A stretch of DNA of 64,000 nucleotides, taken from positions 558,001-622,000 of the forward strand of contig JAESUZ010001073.1 in NCBI GenBank assembly GCA_017311185.1, read 5' to 3'. The notes beneath the pieces are model-generated. The model was not told the DNA's origin and ran no database searches. It saw nothing but the letters and a program-made list of their open reading frames with translations. The DNA comes from Proteles cristata cristata (lineage: Eukaryota; Chordata; Mammalia; Carnivora; Hyaenidae). Of this stretch, positions 21,372-33,300 are shown one piece after another. Within the stretch, counting starts at the first letter, position 1; each line of letters begins with the position of its first letter. The position numbers and the translations under genes are program-made.

Positions 21372-24300
21372 CTGGGAAACAAGGAGACGGGGGTCACACA
21401 CACGGGGAGCCACGAGCTCAGAACCACACAACCTCCACGAAACATGTAGTCCTTCGGGGTTACTTTGAGAATTAATATTTTAAATTCATTTTATAGACTT
21501 ACTGTTAGATTATTGATGCCTTCAGAGAATGCACCTATCTGTCTCACTGTCCCTTCTGAGTCTTCCATCTGCAAGGAACATACCAGAACATGACCTCCTC
21601 ATTTGCACAATTTCATTCTTTTAAAATGTTTATTTTTGAGAGAGACAGAGACACAGCATGAGTGGGGGAGGGGCAGAGAGAGAGGGAGACACAGAATCTG
21701 AAACAAGCTCCAGGCTCTGAGAGGTCAGCACAGCACCTGATACGGGGCTCGAACCCACGAACTGTGAGATCATGACCTGAGCCGAAGTTGAACGCTTAAC
21801 CAACTGAGCTACCCAGCCACCCCCTCACTGGCACAATTTCAAAGAAAGCAAAGTGAGCAAAAGTCTAAGAAAAAATAACGCAAGTGATATGGAATAGAAC
21901 GGGAGCAACAGGGGGCGCCTGGGTGGCTTAGTCAGTTAAGCGTCCGACTTTCGCTTAGGTCATGATCTCGCGGTTCGTGGGTTCGAGCCCTGCGTCGGGC
22001 TCTGTGCTGACTGCCAGCTCAGAGACTGGAGCCTGTTTCAGAGTCTGTATCTCCCCCTCTCTCTGACCCTCCCTTGCTCACGCTGTCTCTCTCTCTCTCT
22101 CCTAAAAATAAATAAAAACATTTTAAAAAAAAAAAAAGAACGGGAGCAACAGAACACTTCTCTCTTTTTTAATGTTTGTTTATTTTTTTTGTTTATTTTT
22201 TTTTTAATGTTTTTTTTTTATTTTTTTTATTTTTAGGAGAGAGAGAGACAGCGTGAGCAGGGGAGGGTCAGAGAGAGAGGGAGTCACAGACTGAAACAGG
22301 CTCCAGGCTCTGAGCTGGCAGTCAGCACAGAGCCCGACGCGGGGCTCGAACCCACGAACCACGAGATCATGACCTAAGCGAAAGTCGGACGCTTAACCGA
22401 CTAAGCCACCCAGGCGCCCCAATGTTTGTTTATTTTGAGAGAAGAGACAGACGGAGGGAAGGGAAGGGAGAGGGGCAGAGAGAGACAAAGAATTCTAAGC
22501 GGCCCCATGCCGCCAGTACAAAGCCAGACGACGTGGGACTCAGTCCCACCAACTGTGAGATCATGACCTGAGCAGAAATCAAGAGTCAGGGGCACCTGGA
22601 TGGCTCAGTCAGTTGAGCGTCTGACCTCAGCTCAGGTCATGATCTCGCAGTTCGTGAGTTCAAGCCCCATATCGGGCTCACTGCTGTCAGCCTGTGGGCA
22701 CAGAGCCCACTTCAGATCCTCTGTCCTCCTCTCTCTGCCCCTCCCTCGCTGGTGCTCTCCTAAAAGTAAATGAAGGGAGGGAGGGAGGAAGAAATCAAGA
22801 GTCAGATGCTTCACCAACTGAGCCATCCAGGGGCCCTGCAACAGAACACTTCTGATGAAACCTCCTTTCATTACTGTCAATGGACATTAAATACTAGATG
22901 AAACAATACTTCACTGCCACATACAGCCCAGTGCTCTGATGTTGACAAGGCCACCGAAGGACTGGTGTTTAAAGGGCAGTATTCAAATCCATGACTTCAT
23001 ACTGAAAAGGCTAACTGAGCCGTGTATTTCTGACTTCATTTAACACACAGATTTCCTTAATCCAGAGACGGTATAACATAGGTGAATAGGCCAGGCTTTG
23101 AAGTTGGCCTGGCAGGCTGGTATCCCAGTTCTTCTAGCAGCTCTTCTGTCTTGGGTAAGCTACTGAATCTGTGCCTCAGTTTCCTTCTCTTGAGAATGAG
23201 TATAACCATGCTCTGTAGGGTTGTTTGTTTTTTTTTTTTTTTAATTTTTTAATGTTTTATTTATTTCTAAGAGAGAGAGAGAGAAACTGTGAGCAGGGGA
23301 GGGTCAGAGAGAGAGGGAGACACAGAATCCGAAGACAGGCTCCAGGCTCTGAGCTGTCAGCACAGAGCCCAACGTGGGGCTCGAACCCATGGACTGTGAG
23401 ATCATGACCTGAACCAAAGTCGGACGCCTAACCGACTGAGCCACCCAGGGGGCCCCATGCTCTGTAGGTTTTAGGGCCACCATGAATGTTAGTATATGTT
23501 ACATGCTCAGGCTAGTGCCTGGGACATAGTAAGCAATCTGGAAGTTGTTAACTATTATTTTATCATTATCTTTATTTTTTGGTATTTGAGAAAAAACTGA
23601 TCAGTAGACATAGTGCACGAAGTTTCCGCGAGGAACTTTCAAATAGGTATATAGTGTTGCATTTACCTGCTCTAACCGGTCTAAATCATCTTCGTCATAC
23701 AGGCGCATGTCCAAACCAGGCTTAAATCCTTTTTTACATGTACTTCCTGATGCCTGTCCCAATTCCATTGGACAAACATATTCTTCCCCATCTTCCTGTT
23801 TCTTCTTTCTCAGATTCCCAAAATTGCTGAAGGTTAGTTTCTTTGGCTTTAAAAGAAAAGCAAGCATCCAGGGATTTCATAAAATTCATATGACAAAGGA
23901 TCGATAACATGCATAATTTAATTATTCATTCCAACTACAGAGAAAAGCAATTGGATGATTACATTGGTGTGACAAACATAAAAGCATCCTGGGTGTATGA
24001 TGGACACACCCAAATACAATAAATAATCTTTATTATTAATCTCAGAAGACTAAGCTTGTTCTCATTCATATCCATTAGCTGGGTAGTCACTGAAAAGTCT
24101 AAAATGCCAAGAGCCTTGCTTTTGATTAAACAGGTCTTCATACAATGAGATATCTCAGAGATGAATCCAATTTTGCAAGGTTTTCCCTCTAAGATCAGCA
24201 AAAGAAAACGGTCCTGACTTGTATTTTCTTTTCAGGGAAGCTATGATTATCGAATATGCCTGTTATGCTTCCATAACAGGATTGGTAGCTGTTAAAAGAA

Positions 24301-27300
24301 TCCTCACTCATTTGGAGAGAGAATTTCCAGTGATACTTGGAAGAAAAATTCCATTTTAGTCACCGAGTAGTCTCTGAGTCTATTAAGCAGATGGTGATCA
24401 GGCTGATACAGAGAAATTTTCTTTTCCTAATTTTTATTTTATTTTGAGAGAGGAGAGAGAGAGAGAGAGAGAGAGAGAATCCCAAGCAGACTCCAAGCTG
24501 TCAGCACAGAGCCCAATGCAAGGTTCGATCTCCATGACCTGAGCAGAGATCGAGAGTCAGACGCCTAACCGACTGAGCCACCCAGGTGCCCATGATGCTG
24601 AGAATTTAGGTACAACAGAATCTCTCAGAAGTTTCAAATATGGTACATCTTTTAAGGGAGAAAGAGAGCTAAAGAGAAGCTGTTAGGAAGAGGAGTTTAA
24701 AAAAAAAGTATATATGTGTATATATACATATATATGTACATATATATATTTTATACATACACTATATATATACATATACATACATACACACATATATATA
24801 TAAGGAACTGGGTACATATTTGTGGAGAAGCTGATAAGCCCCATTTCCACATTAAGTTGGTTGAGATAACAGACTCAGAAGAGTGCACAGAGAGATGATT
24901 TTTTTAAATTTTTTAAAAATATTTTTTGGGAGAGAGAGAGAGGCAGTATGCAAGCAGGGGAGGAATATATATATATATTTAGAAAGAGACAGACAGACTC
25001 TGAAGCAGTCTAAGCTGTCAGCACAGAGCCTGACATGGGGCTTGAACCCATGAACCATGAGATCATGACCTAAGCAGAAGTCAGATGCTCAACTGATTAA
25101 AAGCCCCCCACAGCCCCTGCCACCCCCCCCCCAGAGAAGTGATTTAAAAGAAGAAAAAGTAATCTGAATTTGGCATGACCCATGAATCTGGGTAAATCTG
25201 GATATAGTCATTCTCTGCTGGTCTACCTTGAATCATTTCTTAAGTATCTTTTTCTTAACTTTAAAGTTGGTCAACTGTAAGCCAGAGAAGTCGAATCTGT
25301 AGGAGAAAAATTCCTCCTCCTAGAATGGATTTATCCACAGAACAACTGCAATCGATAGTTGAGCCCAAGTTGCAGACTCTGAGTATTCTCAATATATCTA
25401 CTGCATGCCAACATCATACTCTTTGTTACTGTTAACTCTAATAAAATAAATGACTTGAATAAAGAAACCCCCAGAAAGAAACTTTCAAACACACATTTTC
25501 TTACTCACTTTTAAGGATGCAGAGACTTAACAATCCATCCACAAAACTTTGTAAAGCCCACAAAAATACCTGACACAGATGGGTAGAAAAAAAGTTTTTG
25601 CTTTAACCAATTATTAGAAGGCACAAACTTGGACTGACCTTCACTTTGGCAGTGGCTGTTAGAAGCACATAATCTGGTAACTCCATGGCATCACGCTTTT
25701 GGTGCTGGGCCTCAGCACCGATCAGAAGATTGAAATGAGTGGCCAAATGTCTTCGCAAGAGGGTCTTACTTGGTGGGATGTTCAATAACTGAGCCATTGT
25801 TTCTACATTAAAACGAGGTTCTAGGACCTAGAAGAAACATTGTGTAAGGCACCAGATACCGTGTAGGTCTGCACTGTGCTTTATAATTTGCAAAGTTCTT
25901 TCATCTAGTTATCGCTAACGACCCCTCAACTACCCACTGAGACAGACCGAGTATGAACCTCAGTCTTCAAGCTACACATCTTTTCTTTATCTTGCCTAAG
26001 CGAATGAGAAGTGGAGCTGCTCCTGACATCCGGGCATTACCAAAGTTAGGGCTTCTGGCTCTCTGAAGTGGTCTTTGGGATGCCTTTGGAAGGCAGCTCC
26101 TTACACAGCATCAATGTGCAGAAATATCATCGGTCTTTTTGTAGGTGGTTCAAAACATGATCATATGAGGGCCGGTGGCCAGATGTTACCCAACATAAGA
26201 GATAATAAATGAGAAACAGGTTTAAACCTGATAGAGAGTTATAGGATATAAATAAAAGGCATGGGAAAAAATCACCGGGAAAGTAAAGACTCACTAGAAA
26301 TGGAACCGGAGGGTTCAGTTAAATGACTCTAGGATATGACAGGCAAACTGGTAATATCCTACTCATTAGACTAATGGACACAAAATGATAAGAAGCCAGC
26401 TTTTAAATTAAAACCAAGTCCTACCATGAGCCCACCATGAACACCACTGCCTCTGAGATTGGGGGCATATTCTGCCAAGTCCACGGAGCGCAGCCACTCC
26501 ATCACGCGATGGTTGGTCCACTGCTGAACCTCTGATGGGGTGATGCTACTCTATGAGAACAAACGCACACCAAGAGCTTCAGTCACTGACTATGGGAGTC
26601 CAAATGTTAAAACCGGAGGTTCTAAAAAGTCTGCTGCAAAGAGCAGTTACTTTGTGTTTATAGAAAGAGTGAAAAGGTGTTGACTAGTCTGAATTTTGTT
26701 TTAAGGCATTCATGTCATGGTTTCAAGCTTTTTTACAAACTAATAAAGCAGTGCTTTAGGAAAGCAAGTCTTTTTTTTTTTTTTTTAAGTTTATGTATTT
26801 ATTTGGGAGGTGGAGGCAGGGGCAGAGAGAGAGGGAGACAGAGTCCCAGGTAGGCTCCACACTATCAGCACAGCACACTATCAGCCCCAACACGGGGCTC
26901 AAACTTATGAACTGTGAGATCGTTACCTGAGCCGAAATCAAGAGTCAAAGAGTTGGACACTCAACCGACTGAGCCACCCAGGCACCCCAAGAAAACCAAG
27001 CCTTTATAGTGATATTTAATTGCATGGCTAAGGAAGCAGAAAAATAAAATATACCCGAGAAAAGGAGGAAGGGTAATTAAACAATCTTTGTGCTTTAGTT
27101 ACATAGGTGGAACCATCATGGGGGAAATGGAAGGCATGTGGGAAAACAAAGCCCCAGGAGGGAATGAGGCTGGATTGGAAGCTCTGAGGAAACCAGAAGC
27201 TTCTCCTGCAGGCTCCACAAAGAAATGGGTGTTTGTTCTGCGCGTGCACGCGTGCACACACATACACACACACACACAGTCCCGCGTGTGGAAATTCCAG

Positions 27301-30300
27301 TAATATTTACTGTGTAATAAATCTGAACCTCAGGTGCTACCTCATCAGATGGCCGCCTGCGCAGACAGTTTGGTTCAAAGTTATTGATCCTCAGGACCTG
27401 GATAGCCCTTTTGATGCTGAGATGGTGCAGCACACTCACAACCTTCAAAGACAGTAAGTCATCCTGCAAAAAAGAACAAAAAGAGGAGCTCGCTGAGCTC
27501 TAAGGATCTTCTCAGAGAAATCTCAGAAAGCACGAGCAAAAGTAGAAAAGCCCCCATACCAAAATGCCTCGAGCGCTTGTGTTTTCAAACCTTTTAGTAA
27601 AAGAACCCTTTTTCCTGTTCCAAACAAAATCCTCTCCAGGACTGACCCCAATATATTAAAAAACAAAACAAGACAAAATTAATGTTCCAACGGAAGCTAA
27701 CTTCCACCTATTTCTCTCTCTTCTAGACATTCTGAGATAGGATCGTGGGACCCCACAGTTTGAAAAGCACCTGCTGGGTCACTGCAAAAAGTGATCCTCT
27801 TTGAAGTGATGTGTAAGAGCACGTGATATTCACTGACGCTCACAGCTTGGCTTTCTGAGCTGAGGCACATCACCATTTTAGGGAAAACCAGAGGAGTGTC
27901 TCTCTTATACTATTTCCCGAGCCTCAAGTAATCTCTAGATCTGGATTGTTATGCTTTAACTAGCAGACGTTGTGAATGATTTTGGAAAACTTATGTTGAT
28001 CAATGTAAAGGTTTGGTGAGAGTTAAAAAGCAGCAGCAGCATATATCACCGTAGGTTCCTTGACGGGGTAACTTTCCCCAGTCTGTGGTTATGGGGAATG
28101 TTTCAAACATACCAAACACACCAAAACAAATTACTTCAGGAGGGCCATGTCAAGATAAGCATCAGTCTACTTCCAAACACACCCAGAAAATAAAACAAGA
28201 AAAACATCCATTTTAGGCACACCTTACTGATAGTATGCTTCTTGGTGGCGGGGTGGGGGGGAGGTGCTCAGGAGGGAGGCAGATCTATTATAGACATTGC
28301 TTTTAAGTAAAAATATTAGATAATTGGCTGAAATTCTTAAAGCTACTCACTGAGCAAACACTTTTTCCTAAAAATTTTTCTGGATAAATTTCTTACAGGC
28401 AGTGCCTTATGGTAATTAGTACAGGCATTCCACTTATTTTAATCTAAGATTGAGACACCCATTCAAAACATTTCCATATGGGCTATTTTCAACTAATTAA
28501 AGTCTATCAGATTAAAAAAAATTTTAATGCATAATGACTGAAATGTAAATATAAAGTTAATTATTTTAGCTACAGGACTTTAAAAGTAGGGGCTGTTTCC
28601 TTTAAATCAAAACAGACTTTTTTATAGATTTAAAAATATCTTTAAGTAATTTTAGATTTGCCAAAGAGTTGCCAAAGATAGAGCAAAGGCCCAGCTACCC
28701 TTCACTCAGCTTCCTTTTATGTTAACAACTTATATAACCATGATATAGTCATCAAAACGAAGGAGTTAACATAGACTACAAAAAAATGATAACTAAACTG
28801 CAAACTTCCTTCGAATTTCACGTTTTCTGGCTAGGTCTTTTCTCTGTTCCAGGATCCAACCCTGGATACCACATGCAAAAAAAGATTTTTTGACTTAGAA
28901 CTCCTGGGGTCAAATTTTCTAAGATAATATACTCTTTTATAGCCACAAAAGTTATACACACTTTCTTTGTGACTTAAAGCCTGACTCTGCTCACATTCTT
29001 GCAGGAACAAACCTATACCTAGACAGGCAGGCAAAAATGTACTAAATTTGTTCGAGGCTGAGCTATTATTAAGAGCAGGAATCTGGAAAAAGCCTAGGTT
29101 CAAATGCTCTGTGACTTTCTACTACTTTCTAGCTGTGGAAACTTGGCTAAGTCACCCAATTTCTCAATTCTTTCACTCCCTCATCTAAAAACCGGGGATA
29201 GCGAGAGAGCTAACTCAAGTTTTGCTGAGACGTGAGTATTAATATAAGCACACTGCTTGCAAGAGAGTACTCTTTACACAGTAAATGTTCCAGGTACCGC
29301 ATGCTGGGTATCACTGCAAGCTGGTTTACGTTACGTGCCCACCAAGGTACGGGCTTGGGTTCAATGATAGAGAAGAAAACAAAACCTATGAGATGAACCT
29401 CAAGTTTGATATTGAAAAAGTAGTTGTTGGAAATTTTCAGCTTATTTGAAGAAGAGACTATGCTAGGCGGATCCCAAGCCTGGCTGACAAAAGGCCATTT
29501 AAATAAAGGCATCTGACACAATAGTACACTGATCGTCCTATGGAACCTAAAACAGGTTTTCCTGGCATCTGTCTCTCCCCACTGCTGTAAAGTAGGGAAA
29601 AGTCCTTCCATCCCTTGATGGAAGGCTAAAAATATGAAACGACAACAAAGGAATCGGTGACTCCTGCCCTAGGGGAACGGGGCTTAAGTGGGAAAGGACG
29701 CAGGTTTCAGGTCACAGTCTCAAAAGTGGAAGGGAGGAGAGAAGACAAGTCTCTGTAGATGTCAGGTCAGAAGGGTGGTCTCTCCTGAGTGGACGCTACA
29801 TACAGGAATGTGTAACTCAGAGACTGCCAGGGCTTCGGAACACTACCTTATAGTTTTTAAACATCTGTGTTAGATGTAATTCACATACTAGAAAATGTAT
29901 GCAAAGTGTGCACTTCAGTGTCTACATTGTTGAATACATGTGTAATCGACATTCTGGACAGCTTAGTTTATTTTTTTTTTAAGTTTATTTATTTATTTTG
30001 AGAGAAAGAGAGAGAGAGAAGGGGAGAGAGAGAATCCCAAGCAGGCTCTGTGCTGTCAGCACAGAGCCCAACATGGTGCTTGACCTCACAAACTGTGAGA
30101 TCATGCCCTGAGTAGAAATTCAGAGTTGGACATTTAACTGAGCCACCTGGGTGCCCCATGGACAGCTTAGTTTAGATTAGGTTTCACACAGCTTAAGTCA
30201 GGGTGTCAAATTTCCCAGTGGTGTTGCAATCATCAAATCCTACAACTTCAGCTTAACTGAATATATTCCTGTTCTTCTCAAGGTAAGGCAACACCTTCGA

Positions 30301-33300
30301 ACTCTGGTGAAATCATTGTGAAAACAATGTATTTTACTCATTCTTATTCCTGTGTTTTTCAGAGAAAAACAATTTTACCTCCCCCCCACCCCCACCTCCA
30401 AAATAAACCTGGGAGTAAATCACTTACAACAGTCATGTAATGGAGCATTCGACCATCTACTCGTCCTTCATCAAACTGCGTCTTGTACTGGGGGAGACCA
30501 ATATCATCCAGCCATCCTAAAGGACAGAAATCAGTGTTGTTAGTGAGGCACAGAACACCTGTTCTTGGGGCGCCTGGGTGGCTCAGTTGGTTAAGCGGCC
30601 GACTTCAGCTCAGGTCATGATCTTGCAGTTTGTGAGTTTGAGCCCCACATCAGGCTCTGTGCTGACAGATCAGAGCCTGGAGCTTGCTTCTGATTCTGTG
30701 TCTCATTCTCTCTCTGCCCCTCCCCTGCTCACACTCTGTCTCTCTGTCTCTCAAAAGTAAATAAATGTAAAAAAAAAAAAAAATGTCCTTGGTAAAGGCA
30801 GTAAAAATTAAAAACAAAAACAAAAACACACCTGTTCTTATGATTAAAAAGAAAAAGCAGGTTTACTTTTTCATTCATTCATAATGAGCGAATGAGTGAA
30901 TGAATGAATGAGCCCTCTTACTAGTGACCCAGTTGAAATCCAGCTTTCCATGATTAGTCTCTTCTTCAGATCCCAGGGCTTGCAAGGCCAGCTGGAGTTT
31001 CTTTCGATGAAGTGAATGCTTAATTCCTAGTTCCTGAAATAATAAACAGAAACACCGGCTTCACAATTCCGTCCATATGGGCTGGATGTCACTGGCAAAA
31101 AATGCAAATTCTCCCCAAGGGAAGCTAGTGTTAAAGACTCAACAATCACATTAAATCAGCGTGCTGACTCAGGCTAGTGAGATGCTACTGAACAAAAGGG
31201 CTCTAGAAAGCCAAGACCACCGCGATGAGCTTAGTGGCATGCCACACTCCGTAACAGGCTCCTTCCCTCACAAGACTGGGATTGTAGCACGCAAAACAGA
31301 AATTCTACTATTTTGTACTAAATGTTAAATAATTAGGAAGAAATGTTAAATAATTAGATAAGATGTAGGGCTCTTTTTTTTTTTCCTTAATGTAAAGTTT
31401 AAATGTATACATTGCATTGAGAAGTGGGGGCCAGTGATAAGCCACAAGGATGATTTTAAGAAATATGAGCTTAAGGGGCGCCTGGGTGGCTTAGTCGGTT
31501 AGGCGTCCGACTTTCGCTTAGGTCATGATCTTGCGGTTCGTGGGTTCGAGCCCCGCATCGGGCTCTGTGCTGACTGCCAGCTCAGAGCCTGGAGCCTGTT
31601 TCAGTCTGTGACTCCCTCTCTGACCTTCCCCTGCTCACGCTGTCTCTCTCTCTCCTAGAAATAAATAAAACATTAAAAAAAAAAAAAAAAAAGAAATATG
31701 AGCTTAAGGTTTATTATTACATCCATACATCTATTTCTCATTAAAATGCCAGGGGCTTAAATTTCATAAGAAATCATTAAGACCAGGTACTTCTTGTTAA
31801 GTCCCTGAAATTAAAAAAAAAAAAAGGTGTGAAGCAGAAAACAAATGTTTTCAAGAGTACTGACTGGCTCCATCCACTCCCCTTTCTGAAGTACAAAGCA
31901 TTCCTACATTCATAGTCTCTTTCTCTTTCTCGGTATCCATTGTCTAAACACAACAGAGAAGCAGTCACCTTCTCTAGATCTTGCTGAGAAGCCTGCAAAA
32001 GTGTTTGGCCAGAGGCAATCCAGTGTTTTCCAGAATTCAGGTAGGACTCCAAGCCTTGCTCCACAAGCCAATTGCAAACCTGCTCCTTGGTCCATTTGGC
32101 AAATGGCATGTCCAAGTCACTACAGAAGAAGGAACAACTGCATGAAAAACAATTCAAAGGCCGACCCTGTGGCTTAACATCAAGACTGAACAACCATATG
32201 CTGAACTGACATAGGAATTCCCTGGTGGTACACATTTGACCCTGGAAAGCTTTAGAACATATCTGGAAGAGGGAGTGGCACTGGAGTTGAAAGTTACCTT
32301 ACAAGACCACAGTTTTTATTTCAGATGTAAGTACAAAAGATTCAATATGATTGAGCAAGAATTCATCATATGGAAGAAAACCAAGCTGAAACAAGTCAAG
32401 TCACTGTACTAGTTTCAACCAATGTTGTTTGAAATGAACTTCCAAACAGAAGATGCTAGGTTAGACTGAAAGAAATCAAGTCTAACTTGGGGTAACTTTA
32501 GCAGAATTATGGTTTCTCTCTAGGTGGCAATCAATGGGAAGAGAGCAATATGTCATCGTTGACTATAGGAAAATGCAAGCAACAACAACAGACAAAAAAA
32601 AGAAAAGAAAAATGTAATCAAAGCAAAGTCGTATGTTTTATTTTTTACTTTGACACATAGTATGTTCTTCTGAAAAAAAAAAAAAGTGTAGATAAACAAG
32701 ATTTTTTTTTTTTTAAACAGCACAAGAGGTCCTCTCCTGTGTACAAAGAGAGCATATGGCAAACGAGACTTTTGTGTTTGAAGAGAGCCAGAGTTTCCTC
32801 CTTGAAGAAACTTGTGTCCAGTCTTCTGTGTGGGTGGGAAGAACATGTTTAAAAGGTTCCTAGCCCATTATCACATTCAAAAGATTTAGTATCAATGATT
32901 TGTACTAGATGTTTGCCAACCCCACCCTCTTTATTCTTACTAGGTAAGTGTAGTAATTTCAAACCAGCCCTAAATTGGGATAAGGGTGAAGTTCACAGAG
33001 TCTTAACAGAGAAAACATTACATGGTCCTGATAAATTTAGGAATTCTGATAGAATTTACACCTTTAGGTGCTTTCACAGAATCTATTAATCATTAATGTT
33101 TATTGAGCAGTTACCATTTGCCAGATACTGACTGCATGTAAACTCAATTACCTTTTGGGGAATGTACTAATTAATACTATGGAAACAGAGGCACAGAGCA
33201 TGCAAGTAGTTGCTCAAGGTGACCCAGGTTATAGGATATGGTAGGGAAAAACTCAGAGCCAAATAGTCTGTGTCTAGAACTTAACCACTATGCTATCACA

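Larger units (their letters stand above)
22161..22837 (-). mobile_element. Outer felid SINE split by two later SINEs
   Basis: GCAACAGAACACTTCT flanks the whole block (left copy ending 22160, right copy after 22837). The element itself is in three pieces: the tail near 22161-22186, the middle at about 22421-22589, and the head end at about 22806-22837. Confidence 0.9.
27464..30427 (-). other. PPFIBP1 intron between w17 and w18
   Basis: Holds an L1-like fragment, a MIR and a SINE; 27480-28600 is otherwise unassigned, with a short G-rich run near 28245-28270. No exon seen. Confidence 0.65.

Noticed and set aside
31777..32235. 152-codon frame around SAM1
   Set aside because: Only 31969-32119 is coding. 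The rest is intron read-through on both sides.
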